Positions 1-6,459 are shown, counted from the first letter of the stretch. The stretch: 6,808 nt of DNA from CAZSPL01 sp964608735 (GCA_964608735.1 CAZSPL010000209.1:1-6808), one strand, 5' to 3'. Notes: a model not told the origin generated them from the sequence alone. Numbers and translations: made by a program.

Positions 1-74
1 AGAGTTTCGAGAAAATTAAGGCCAGCACCCGGGCTCAATTCCCTTTTATGACTCGCATAATAAGGATTCTCGAG

Positions 75-368
75 TTACCAGTATTCATAAAACCCGCAAT
101 AAAGGACGAACTGACCACTCTGAAATAAGGCCCAAAAATCGAAATGCTCCCAGAAGCTCACAGATTGAGATATTTTATCCTTGTCTATTTTAAGCTCTCC
201 CTTTGGACCAATATGAGGATAATCCCACCCGCGCACAGCTACAGCACATTTACTGATTAATGGGAATAATATCGATATATCAGAAACATGGTTCGCCAAA
301 TAATTAGCTGGCCTTATAATTACTTCCCAATATCCACGGCTCTTAATTTTATCAATGATTTCGCTCAA
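75..368 (-). CDS. Conserved hypothetical protein, partner of the AlbA_2 protein; probably the N-terminal part of a longer, interrupted gene
   Basis: This 97-codon frame encodes a soluble, aromatic-rich protein with no signal peptide or membrane segment. Motifs near the start (RGYWEVIIRP) and middle (RGWDYPHIG, FWALFQSGQF) resemble, from memory, a family of uncharacterised proteins of well over 200 residues encoded next to AlbA_2-domain genes. The start is TTG at 366-368, sharing a TTGA overlap with the upstream gene's TGA stop. An AGGG ribosome site lies 7 nt before it, so translation is probably coupled. The frame ends in TAA right after Tyr-Trp. The same phase then stays open for 24 more codons to the window edge, while the other two minus-strand phases close within about 15 codons. 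I therefore read it as a full-length gene broken by a nonsense codon, or less likely read through or a sequencing error. A genuinely short protein remains possible. Function unknown. Confidence 0.6.
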   Translation of the reverse strand: MSEIIDKIKSRGYWEVIIRPANYLANHVSDISILFPLISKCAVAVRGWDYPHIGPKGELKIDKDKISQSVSFWEHFDFWALFQSGQFVLYCGFYEYW

Positions 369-991
369 ATCCTTTCCCTTTCTTCTTCGAAATTCTTCGC
401 ATCCACATTCGTGTCTAAGGGCATAATCGTTAAGCCAGCCTGATGAGCTTTTGCAACATATTGTCTCAACAACTTATCGGTTGTTATACTTATCAAGTCA
501 CGCATATCCTGTGCTGTTGATATATCACAGCTTTCCGGTTTATGGCGGGGCCTGATATATAATGCGCCTTTCCTCAATATAGGCCGTTCCTCGCCTTTCT
601 GAAAATCTTTCTTACAGAATATAGGTGTCTCCTCAAATTGGATTACTTCTATTAATATTACAAGATTATCATTGTATGCGACGTGTTCATATTGAAAGCT
701 AACGCTAGGGTCAGCGTATTCTGAAACGATTGAGCTTAATTGATCAAACGACCATGTTTTCAAATTATCTGGGTCGATACCATTCTTATAGACAATCTTG
801 TCCTTTTCCTCAAAACCAACGATTATATAGCCGCCATCCCGTAAGTTAGACATCGCTAGCATAGCCCGTATGATCTTGGCAATGAAGGGATTTTTCTTAT
901 CTAACTTGCAAGAGGGTTTAAATTCAAGGTTCCGCCGTTCGTGCTCAGCGTGTAGCAATTCATCGAGTAAGTCTGCCGAAAATACCGCCAT
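365..991 (-). CDS. AlbA_2 (Schlafen-type) putative DNA-binding domain protein
   Basis: A 208-residue protein whose residues about 14-150 match the AlbA_2/Schlafen domain, often annotated as ATP-binding or putative transcriptional regulator. The hallmarks are NLEFKPS (21-27), a helix ending AMSNLRDGG (46-54) followed by YIIVGFEEK, the ETPIF strand (121-125) and LRKGALYIRPR (139-149). A helix (DMRDLIS, 162-168) and a charged tail follow. The domain is known from nucleic-acid-binding and nuclease proteins in bacteria, eukaryotes and some phage-defence systems; the role here is not determined. The protein is short because it lacks the C-terminal helicase or HTH modules of larger relatives. The ATG at 989-991 is supported by GGAG 7 nt upstream. 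The gene overlaps the next one by 4 nt and forms a two-gene unit. Base composition is clearly AT-richer than the neighbouring kinase gene, which suggests horizontal acquisition. A TATAAT-like sequence lies at 1062-1067 (minus strand) but no good -35 pairs with it. Confidence 0.85.
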   Translation of the reverse strand: MAVFSADLLDELLHAEHERRNLEFKPSCKLDKKNPFIAKIIRAMLAMSNLRDGGYIIVGFEEKDKIVYKNGIDPDNLKTWSFDQLSSIVSEYADPSVSFQYEHVAYNDNLVILIEVIQFEETPIFCKKDFQKGEERPILRKGALYIRPRHKPESCDISTAQDMRDLISITTDKLLRQYVAKAHQAGLTIMPLDTNVDAKNFEEERERI

Positions 992-1028
992 TACTTCGCT
1001 CCATTAGAGATCTATACCTTAGTAACTC

Positions 1029-1115
1029 ACTTCTTCCTCTGGAAATTAGGGACAGTCACCAATTATACTCGGCAATATTATTATGCTACATTTTAAACCA
1101 CTACTTCTTCCTCTG
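1029..1115. repeat. 13-bp direct repeat (1029-1041 and 1103-1115) flanking a 61-bp AT-rich insert
   Basis: The sequence acttcttcctctg occurs at 1029-1041 and again at 1103-1115. The second copy covers the last codons of the kinase gene (Gln-Arg-Lys-Lys-stop on the minus strand). The first copy can be read on the minus strand as a second Phe-Gln-Arg-Lys-Lys-stop. The 61 bp between them (1042-1102) are AT-rich and include attagggacagtcacc. From memory, this motif recurs near IS200-like or REP-associated transposase genes in many bacteria. The arrangement looks like a duplication made by insertion or by slippage. It sits at the compositional boundary between the kinase gene and the AlbA_2 unit. 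No transposase and no matching inverted end (ggtgactgtc) is present. Confidence 0.6.
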
Positions 1116-4100
1116 AAACGGAGCCTTGATCCCTCGGCTGACCTTCCGCGCGCCTTCGGCTATCGCGCCGGTGATGCTCTTGGCGCGTCGCGACGCCATT
1201 TCGTAATTCCGCTGCGCCTGCTGGTTGTTGGGATCGATCTCCAACGCTTTCTTGAATGCCTTCCACGCCTGTGAGAAGAGCGATTCGCGGTAATAGAACG
1301 ACCCGAGCGCGACATAGGGGTCGGCCGAATTCCCGCCGAGCGCGACGGCGGTTTCGAATTCAATCGATGCGCGACGTATCTGCCCCTTCTGGTAATAAAT
1401 CTCCCCGAGTTTGATATGCCCGTCGACGAAATTGGGGAACATTTCCATGGCCTGGTTCAAGTGATGCAGCGCGACATCGAGCGCGCCTTTTCCCTGGTAC
1501 GCAAGGGCTATCTGGAAATTCAGGCTGAACGCGTCGGGGCTGATTTCAAGCCCTTTCTGGAATTCCTGTATCGCCTTGTCATACAGCCCGCTCTCCATGA
1601 ACGCGGTGCCCTTGGTGATGTAGTGATGCACCACCGGCTCGCTGGCGAACCGCCCCGTATGCACGATGGCGCCTTCCTGTATGTCGCCGAATTGTATGAC
1701 CTCCACGGCCATGGCTTCCTTGTCGTGACCGGTGCCCTTGTAGCGCGACGCGGCGAGGCTGATGATACGCTCGCAGGCTTCCTGGCTGTCTATGGTAGAG
1801 AGCACGGTATTTTTTAATTCGATATCGGCGAGGGCCCTTCCGAGGTCGCCCGTGCCCATGACGAGGATGTCCCCGGCCCTGAGGTGGCGTTCGGTGGACT
1901 CGACCTTCACGGTCAGGTCCTTACCCATTATGCGTATTTCCGTCGGACGGCGCATGAATGTGCGGATGTTCCCACCGCGGAATAAATAAGCGAAGCCGGT
2001 GCCGACGCGGCTGAGGTGCAGGCGGTTCTTTGTGATTATCGCGAGGATGATTTCGGCGCCGACCATCCCGAGGCGGTTCAGCCTGAATGCTTCCTGGTTC
2101 AGCACGCCGTTGGCTTTCTGTATTGCCTGCTCGGCGAGTACGCTGGGGCTTTCGAGGAGATCGATACCGGAGAGATAGCTGAGGGAGAATATATCCTCGA
2201 AAACCTGCATTGCGAGGCGCTCGGCGTTGCGCGCTTCATCTTCGGTGCCATGCCCCTTGCATATCGCGCAGAAGCCGCGTATGCCGGTGGAGTTGGAGGG
2301 TATCCGCATCACGAGCTGCGCGCGGTCCTCGGTGGCGGTGTCGACCACGGTGCGCCAGCTCGCTTTTCCGGCGAGGAAACTGAGCACCGTATCTTCCTTG
2401 TCGCGTCCGCTTATCTGCGACAGGTAGTCGTCGATGTCATCGAGCATGTCCTGGTAGGAGTCGTAGCGAGATGTGAGGTCCTTAACGATGCATTTCCTGA
2501 TGATGCGCCGCATTTCGTCGCTTATCTGTGTGGCGTTGAGTTCCTCGGGTTCGCTGCTGAACACCTGCATCCTGCTGACATCCACCTGTTCGCCGCCGAA
2601 GAGGTCCTTCCCCGTGAGGAGGAAATATATCAACAGGCCGATCGCATAAATATCGACGGCGAATGTTATCGTGCCGATGCCGGTAATCTGTTCGGGAGCC
2701 AGGTATGATGGGCTGTTCAGCTTGTAAATATCGTCGAACATGGCGCGCCTTTCGAATCCGGCAAGCTTAATCCGAAGGCTGGGCTTGTCTACGACGAGCA
2801 GCGTACGCGGGGAAAGGGAGCCGAAATAGTCGAGCCCGTTCGTCCGCAGGTATTGCATGGCCTCTATCATCTGCTTGACAAGTTCAAGGGTGGTCTCTTC
2901 ATCGAAGGGGCCGTTCTCAGCCACGTAGTTTTCGAGGAACTGGGTGCGGAATTCGGTGGCGACGAAATATGCGCCCTTGTCGCGGCCATATCCGAGATGG
3001 CGCATGATGTTGGGATGGTCGTATGTCGAAACCTGGCGCATGACTTCGCTGAATTTATCGGTAAGCTCCTTCGTTTTCCCGAGCTTGTAGAACCAGAGGA
3101 GCACGCCGGTCTCGGTCTGCAGGTGGTTGCCGCGATAGAGGTTGGCATCATCGAGGTCCATCAGTTTTTCCTCGATGAGATATTTTCCCTTGATGGGAGT
3201 GCCGACATCGATAAGCTGCGCTGCAAGGCCGCCCGTGTCCTTGCCGATGAGCGAGGAGATGTCATCCATCAGGCCCTGGTAATCCTGGTATCGTTTTGCC
3301 GGGTCTTTCTCGAGCATCCGGGCGATGATGTCATGGAAAACGAGGGGTATCTGTTTGTGTTCCCGTATCACCGGCAGCGCGTCCTTGGTGCGATGCGCTT
3401 CCATCACGGCGGCGGGGTCGGTCGATTCGAACGGCGGATGCCCGGTGACGAGTCGGAAGAGGATGCATCCGAGGGAATAGATGTCGGCCCTGAAATCGAT
3501 ATCGGGCTCGTCGTCTATCACCTCGGGCGCCTGGTATTCATACGCCGACGAGTAGCTTCCCATCAACCGGGTGATGACGCGGCTTGCCTCCTCGAGCCTG
3601 AAATCGCGGAGGATGATATCTTCGCCCTGCGGGTTTACGAGCAGATTCGAGGGCTGGAGTTCCTGGTGCGCTTTGCACAGGCCCTTTTCGAGGAGGTAAT
3701 CGAGCGTAGAAGCGGCTTTCATGACGACGCGCAGTGCCTGTTCGGGGGGGATGGTGTTGTTTTCGGCGAGTATCTGGTCGAGGCTCATCGGGACATATTC
3801 GTAGACGAGGAAGAAATGGTCCTTGTGCCATCCGGATGTAACGAGGTCTACGACGAACGGGTACCTTATCTGCACCTGCTGGTAGAGGTCTTTCTTTATC
3901 GCGCGTATGAAATCCTGGTCGGAGCTGATTTTTTTATCATAAATCTTGACCGTGACGAACTTGTCGTGCCCTATCTCGACTCCTTTGTAAACCTGTGAGA
4001 ACTGCCCGCCGCCGAGTTCCTCGACGAGCTCGAAGCGTTTTTCGAGTATTTCGCCCACCCAGCTTCCTTCGGGCTTCACGCGTTTGAAGCTCACCCCGGC

Positions 4101-4889
4101 GAATGCATAGGAGAGGGCTTCGCGCAGTTCATCGATATTGGCATATCTCTTTGTGGGGTCTTTCTTCAGGCACCTGATGAGGATTTCCTTGACCACATCG
4201 GGTATCTGCTGGTAGTAGGTGATAAGTTTTTCGGGGCCGGCATAGACCGCCTGATAGCGGAGTTTCTCTTCGTCGGAGCCGTGAAATATCGGGAAGCCCG
4301 CGAGCATGTGATAGAGGAGCATGCCGATCTGGTAGATGTCGGTCGTCTCGGTCAGGTCGCTGTATCGCAGCACCTGTTCGGGGGCGAGATAGCGGGGGTC
4401 TTCCCAGTCCTTGCGGTCGGTTTCCGGCAGGTATTGCATGGGCTGGGCGACCCAGTGGTCGGTAAGCTTCACCTGGGTGAGGTCTTCGTTGATGAGGATA
4501 TTCGAGGGCTTGATATCGAGATGCGGCCCGACATCTTCACCGTATGCATGCGCGAGGCCTTCGCAAATCTTGACAGTGATGGAGAGTGCGGCGGCGATGT
4601 CGCAGGTTTCATTTTCCTGGAGGTATTCCTTGAGCGATGATGGCATCCACTCGTAGGCGACATAGAGCCTGTCGTTCTTCTTGCCGGTTTCGAAAACCCT
4701 CACGAGGTTATCATGCTCAATGAACCTGAAGCGGGTGGCGAGGCTGTCGGACGCGCTGACGAAGTCCGCGTTGTTTCCATAGGGTTCCTTGAAGATCTTG
4801 ATCGCGCCATCGCGTCCGGACATCTGGTCGGAGCCTTTGTAAATCAGGGAAGCCTGGCTTGAGCGGTAACGGTCATGCGGTTCGAACAT
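1101..4889 (-). CDS. Multidomain signalling protein: three tandem Ser/Thr kinase-like domains, degenerate PP2C-like domain, four TPRs
   Basis: A 1262-residue protein with no signal peptide or membrane segment, so probably cytoplasmic. Kinase domain 1 (about 7-262) has AIK Lys31, HLDIKPSN (123-130), Asp144 in DHW instead of DFG, and APE 169-171. Its glycine loop is lost and the helix-C Glu is not evident, yet the catalytic set is present. Kinase domain 2 (about 284-548) has an intact GGGQFSQV loop and Lys315, but HQELQPSN (408-415) puts Glu in place of the catalytic Asp, and DFG is DFR. Kinase domain 3 (about 568-824) lacks the loop, the Lys (Trp599), the HRD motif (FGSLSPRT) and DFG (GFE), so it is a pseudokinase. 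Residues about 842-1068 follow the PP2C fold pattern but with ICKGHG, VGTGFAYL and GTGDL where VADGMGG, VGDSRAYL and CSDGL are usual. Four TPRs span about 1085-1220, then a basic tail. The ATG has GGGAGG 8 nt upstream and an in-frame stop just beyond it, which fixes the start. Likely a signalling scaffold or integrator; substrate unknown. Confidence 0.93.
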   Translation of the reverse strand: MFEPHDRYRSSQASLIYKGSDQMSGRDGAIKIFKEPYGNNADFVSASDSLATRFRFIEHDNLVRVFETGKKNDRLYVAYEWMPSSLKEYLQENETCDIAAALSITVKICEGLAHAYGEDVGPHLDIKPSNILINEDLTQVKLTDHWVAQPMQYLPETDRKDWEDPRYLAPEQVLRYSDLTETTDIYQIGMLLYHMLAGFPIFHGSDEEKLRYQAVYAGPEKLITYYQQIPDVVKEILIRCLKKDPTKRYANIDELREALSYAFAGVSFKRVKPEGSWVGEILEKRFELVEELGGGQFSQVYKGVEIGHDKFVTVKIYDKKISSDQDFIRAIKKDLYQQVQIRYPFVVDLVTSGWHKDHFFLVYEYVPMSLDQILAENNTIPPEQALRVVMKAASTLDYLLEKGLCKAHQELQPSNLLVNPQGEDIILRDFRLEEASRVITRLMGSYSSAYEYQAPEVIDDEPDIDFRADIYSLGCILFRLVTGHPPFESTDPAAVMEAHRTKDALPVIREHKQIPLVFHDIIARMLEKDPAKRYQDYQGLMDDISSLIGKDTGGLAAQLIDVGTPIKGKYLIEEKLMDLDDANLYRGNHLQTETGVLLWFYKLGKTKELTDKFSEVMRQVSTYDHPNIMRHLGYGRDKGAYFVATEFRTQFLENYVAENGPFDEETTLELVKQMIEAMQYLRTNGLDYFGSLSPRTLLVVDKPSLRIKLAGFERRAMFDDIYKLNSPSYLAPEQITGIGTITFAVDIYAIGLLIYFLLTGKDLFGGEQVDVSRMQVFSSEPEELNATQISDEMRRIIRKCIVKDLTSRYDSYQDMLDDIDDYLSQISGRDKEDTVLSFLAGKASWRTVVDTATEDRAQLVMRIPSNSTGIRGFCAICKGHGTEDEARNAERLAMQVFEDIFSLSYLSGIDLLESPSVLAEQAIQKANGVLNQEAFRLNRLGMVGAEIILAIITKNRLHLSRVGTGFAYLFRGGNIRTFMRRPTEIRIMGKDLTVKVESTERHLRAGDILVMGTGDLGRALADIELKNTVLSTIDSQEACERIISLAASRYKGTGHDKEAMAVEVIQFGDIQEGAIVHTGRFASEPVVHHYITKGTAFMESGLYDKAIQEFQKGLEISPDAFSLNFQIALAYQGKGALDVALHHLNQAMEMFPNFVDGHIKLGEIYYQKGQIRRASIEFETAVALGGNSADPYVALGSFYYRESLFSQAWKAFKKALEIDPNNQQAQRNYEMASRRAKSITGAIAEGARKVSRGIKAPFQRKK

Positions 4890-4897
4890 CGCGGGAT

Positions 4898-4903
4898 CCT
4901 CCC
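4898..4903 (-). promoter_or_regulatory. Ribosome binding site of the kinase-like gene
   Basis: GGGAGG on the minus strand lies 8 nt upstream of the ATG at 4887-4889. With the in-frame TAA at 4917-4919 it fixes the N-terminus, so the missing glycine loop of kinase domain 1 is not caused by a mis-called start. Confidence 0.85.
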
Positions 4904-4912
4904 AACGTTTCT

Positions 4913-4931
4913 CACCTTAAGCGTAAGGGTG
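4913..4931 (-). promoter_or_regulatory. Leader hairpin in the 5' untranslated region of the kinase-like gene
   Basis: CACCTTA (4913-4919) pairs with TAAGGGTG (4924-4931) around the 4-nt loop AGCG (4920-4923), giving seven base pairs with one bulged G at 4927 (plus-strand reading). It lies between the predicted transcription start (about 4942) and the ribosome site (4898-4903). It could stabilise the leader, modulate initiation or be a protein-binding inverted repeat. There is no U-tract after it, so it is not a terminator. Confidence 0.4.
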
Positions 4932-4948
4932 TTTCGACAACGGTTACG

Positions 4949-4977
4949 ATTATATGGGGGGGCAAAAGGTTCGTCAA
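4949..4977 (-). promoter_or_regulatory. Sigma70-type promoter of the kinase-like gene
   Basis: On the minus strand a TTGACG -35 (4977-4972) and a perfect TATAAT -10 (4954-4949) are separated by exactly 17 bp. Transcription would start near 4942 and give a leader of about 53 nt before the ATG at 4889. The spacer has a run of C on the minus strand next to the -10. No equally good promoter was found for the divergent plus-strand gene. Confidence 0.8.
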
Positions 4978-5109
4978 TCGCGATAATTCGGCGATTTGGG
5001 GCAAAATGGCTTAAACGCGCGGTATCCGGCTTGCGTCAGGGCAGGGTGTGTGGGAAAATCAGTAAGGGAAAACTCGTATCCTTGATGATATTATTGTGCG
5101 GGACATGCA

Positions 5110-5577
5110 ATGTGCGGGCTCAATGAAATAACGGTGCTCCTTCTTGCGCAGTCCGGTGTCGACAAGCCGCCGAACTATATCCTCATCGGCGTGATTCTGG
5201 TTATCATTCTCGTGCTCGTCGTCTCGGCGGTGATCAAGATACGCAAGATGACGCAGTATGATCTCGACGGTTCATACGGCGGCGGGGGCGGGCTGAGCAG
5301 GATCTTCCGCCATAAGAAGCTGAAGAAGTACGACCGCGACGGGCTGATAAGGGGCAGGGCGAGGATGTTCGAGGATGCGGAGCTGAAGATGCTTCTCGAC
5401 GCCGGGAAGGTGAGCGAGGCGGCAAAATATTTGACCGGGGTGCTGAAGACGGCGAAGGAAGCCGGGGATAAGCATACGAGGCGGAGATACGAGGGCTATT
5501 ACAAGGAATTAATCGAGATTTACGATGAGAAGGAACTCGAAATCCACGGGGGCAAGGCGATACATTCGAAGAAGTAA
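5110..5577 (+). CDS. Small single-pass membrane protein of unknown function, divergent from the kinase-like gene
   Basis: A 155-residue protein. One strong membrane segment (about 22-44, YILIGVILVIILVLVVSAVIKI) is followed by basic residues (KIRK), which suggests the N-terminus is outside and about 110 residues are cytoplasmic. The cytoplasmic part has a glycine run (57-61), a basic stretch (RHKKLKKYDRDG) and a predicted helical region (about 86-142, including LLDAGKVSEAAKYL and YYKELIEIY). That region resembles a short helical-hairpin or TPR-like unit but I cannot assign it to a family. The ATG at 5110 is the only in-frame start after the TGA at 5086-5088; its ribosome site is weak (GGGA, 6 nt away), so an internal GTG at codon 9 is possible. 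The 220-bp gap to the kinase gene holds that gene's promoter. No clear plus-strand promoter or terminator was seen. A link to the kinase-like protein is only positional. The gene ends 21 bp from a convergent gene. Confidence 0.75.
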   Translation: MCGLNEITVLLLAQSGVDKPPNYILIGVILVIILVLVVSAVIKIRKMTQYDLDGSYGGGGGLSRIFRHKKLKKYDRDGLIRGRARMFEDAELKMLLDAGKVSEAAKYLTGVLKTAKEAGDKHTRRRYEGYYKELIEIYDEKELEIHGGKAIHSKK

Positions 5578-5598
5578 TATGAACTGCTCAACATTTCC

Positions 5599-6291
5599 TC
5601 AGAATTGTATCCTAAATGCGTAGATAATCAGGAATAAGAGGGCGTATGAAGCGGCGTTGGAAGCGAGGACTCCCTGCCACTTCCTTCCGCCTTCAAGAAG
5701 CAATGCGAATGGAAGTCCTTCATATATCAATGTAGCGCCGAAGGAAATAGGAAAGATAAAGTTCATGTCGTCGTGTTGCGAAAGCCCGTAGATAAAAAAT
5801 TCGCGATGGTATGCGAGCAGTATGACAGCCGAAATGAAAACCGCAAGAAATCCGATGGCGGAGTACCATAGTGGAAACAGCTTGCCTTTCAAGGCGACTG
5901 ATAAAATAAAAATAGCTGCGATGGGGAGAAATATACCGTAGCAGATGGAATCGGCGCTTTCCTGGACGAAGATTAAATCGCCGAAAATGGTTGAGGCGAT
6001 ATTCACAATGAGAAATGACCAAAACGTTCGCTTCCATGCCACTTTATTTATCGATATGAAGACTGCTGTTTCAACAATGGAAATGAATACCACGAGGAGA
6101 AAAAGCCCGGGGTCGAACAATTTATTGTGCCTGACCTCGGAGCTTTGTGCCGGTGAAATATGGCTAAATGCCGGGCCGGCAACCGGGTTCGCGAACGCGA
6201 AACAGTCTATGAGAAATAAGACCGTATAGAGGACAATCGAAAAAGCAATCAGCTTGGGAAGCATTCCTTTGGAGATGACTTTGTTAAGCAT
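5599..6291 (-). CDS. Polytopic integral membrane protein of unknown function
   Basis: I chose the ATG at 6289-6291 (230 residues) because a very strong GGGGGAGG site lies 6 nt upstream. A GTG at 6328-6330 would add 13 mostly polar residues without such a site. The protein starts with a basic stretch and a hydrophobic segment ending in FAFA-NP (about 11-34), either a cleavable signal peptide or a first membrane helix. Further hydrophobic segments lie at about 62-82, 90-108, 116-134, 141-161, 178-198 and 208-226. Short polar loops lie between them, including a QESAD stretch before segment 4 and EGGRKW before the last. I do not recognise the family. It follows the GntR-type regulator gene on the same strand after a 168-bp gap, so it may be a regulated target, for example a transport or envelope function. 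Base composition is AT-richer than the kinase gene, as expected in part for a hydrophobic protein. Confidence 0.8.
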   Translation of the reverse strand: MLNKVISKGMLPKLIAFSIVLYTVLFLIDCFAFANPVAGPAFSHISPAQSSEVRHNKLFDPGLFLLVVFISIVETAVFISINKVAWKRTFWSFLIVNIASTIFGDLIFVQESADSICYGIFLPIAAIFILSVALKGKLFPLWYSAIGFLAVFISAVILLAYHREFFIYGLSQHDDMNFIFPISFGATLIYEGLPFALLLEGGRKWQGVLASNAASYALLFLIIYAFRIQF

Positions 6292-6297
6292 GTTTGG

Positions 6298-6305
6298 CCT
6301 CCCCC
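6298..6305 (-). promoter_or_regulatory. Ribosome binding site that decides the start of the polytopic membrane protein
   Basis: GGGGGAGG on the minus strand lies 6 nt before the ATG at 6289-6291. The longer frame from the GTG at 6328-6330 would bury this site inside the coding region, so the ATG start is preferred. Confidence 0.75.
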
Positions 6306-6362
6306 GCGCCTCGCCCCGGTAGTGGTTCACAAAGAATCCAACACAAGAATCAGCCTATCTAG

Positions 6363-6378
6363 TTGAACCATGTTCTAA
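6363..6378. promoter_or_regulatory. Possible operator: imperfect palindrome between the regulator and membrane protein genes
   Basis: GAAC-CAT-GTTC (6365-6375) is a perfect inverted repeat with a 3-bp centre. Its flanks extend the symmetry (TT on one side, TAA on the other) with one extra base. Placed upstream of the membrane protein gene and downstream of a GntR-type regulator gene, it could be a repressor site. It is short, and such repeats arise by chance. No convincing -35/-10 pair was found in the 168-bp gap. Confidence 0.25.
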
Positions 6379-6459
6379 GAGCCACTGGGAGACCACAGCG
6401 TTCAATTTAAGGAAAAAAACAACCAGTAGTCGGGCCGCAATCTTTACATTGAGGGCTTC

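Noticed and set aside
1062..1067. TATAAT on the minus strand as the promoter of the AlbA_2 gene
   Set aside because: No acceptable -35 occurs at 16-18 bp spacing, and the region is AT-rich enough for the hexamer to arise by chance.
2016..2708. A 230-codon plus-strand open frame antisense to kinase domain 3 and the PP2C-like region
   Set aside because: Same reason: its composition mirrors the minus-strand codons and it shows no domain of its own.
2853..3998. A 381-codon open frame on the plus strand across the kinase-like gene
   Set aside because: It lies fully antisense to clear kinase motifs and has no recognisable domain. Long antisense frames are expected from the codon bias of a GC-rich gene.
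4875..5126. An 83-codon plus-strand frame spanning the divergent intergenic region
   Set aside because: It covers the kinase promoter and leader, starts inside the kinase gene, and has no family resemblance.
5578..5598. Bidirectional terminator between the two convergent genes
   Set aside because: The 21-bp gap has no inverted repeat and no T-run.
6408..6440. Possible terminator after the GntR-type gene, from a T-run on the minus strand
   Set aside because: The T-run is present but no stable GC-rich stem precedes it; only two or three base pairs can form.
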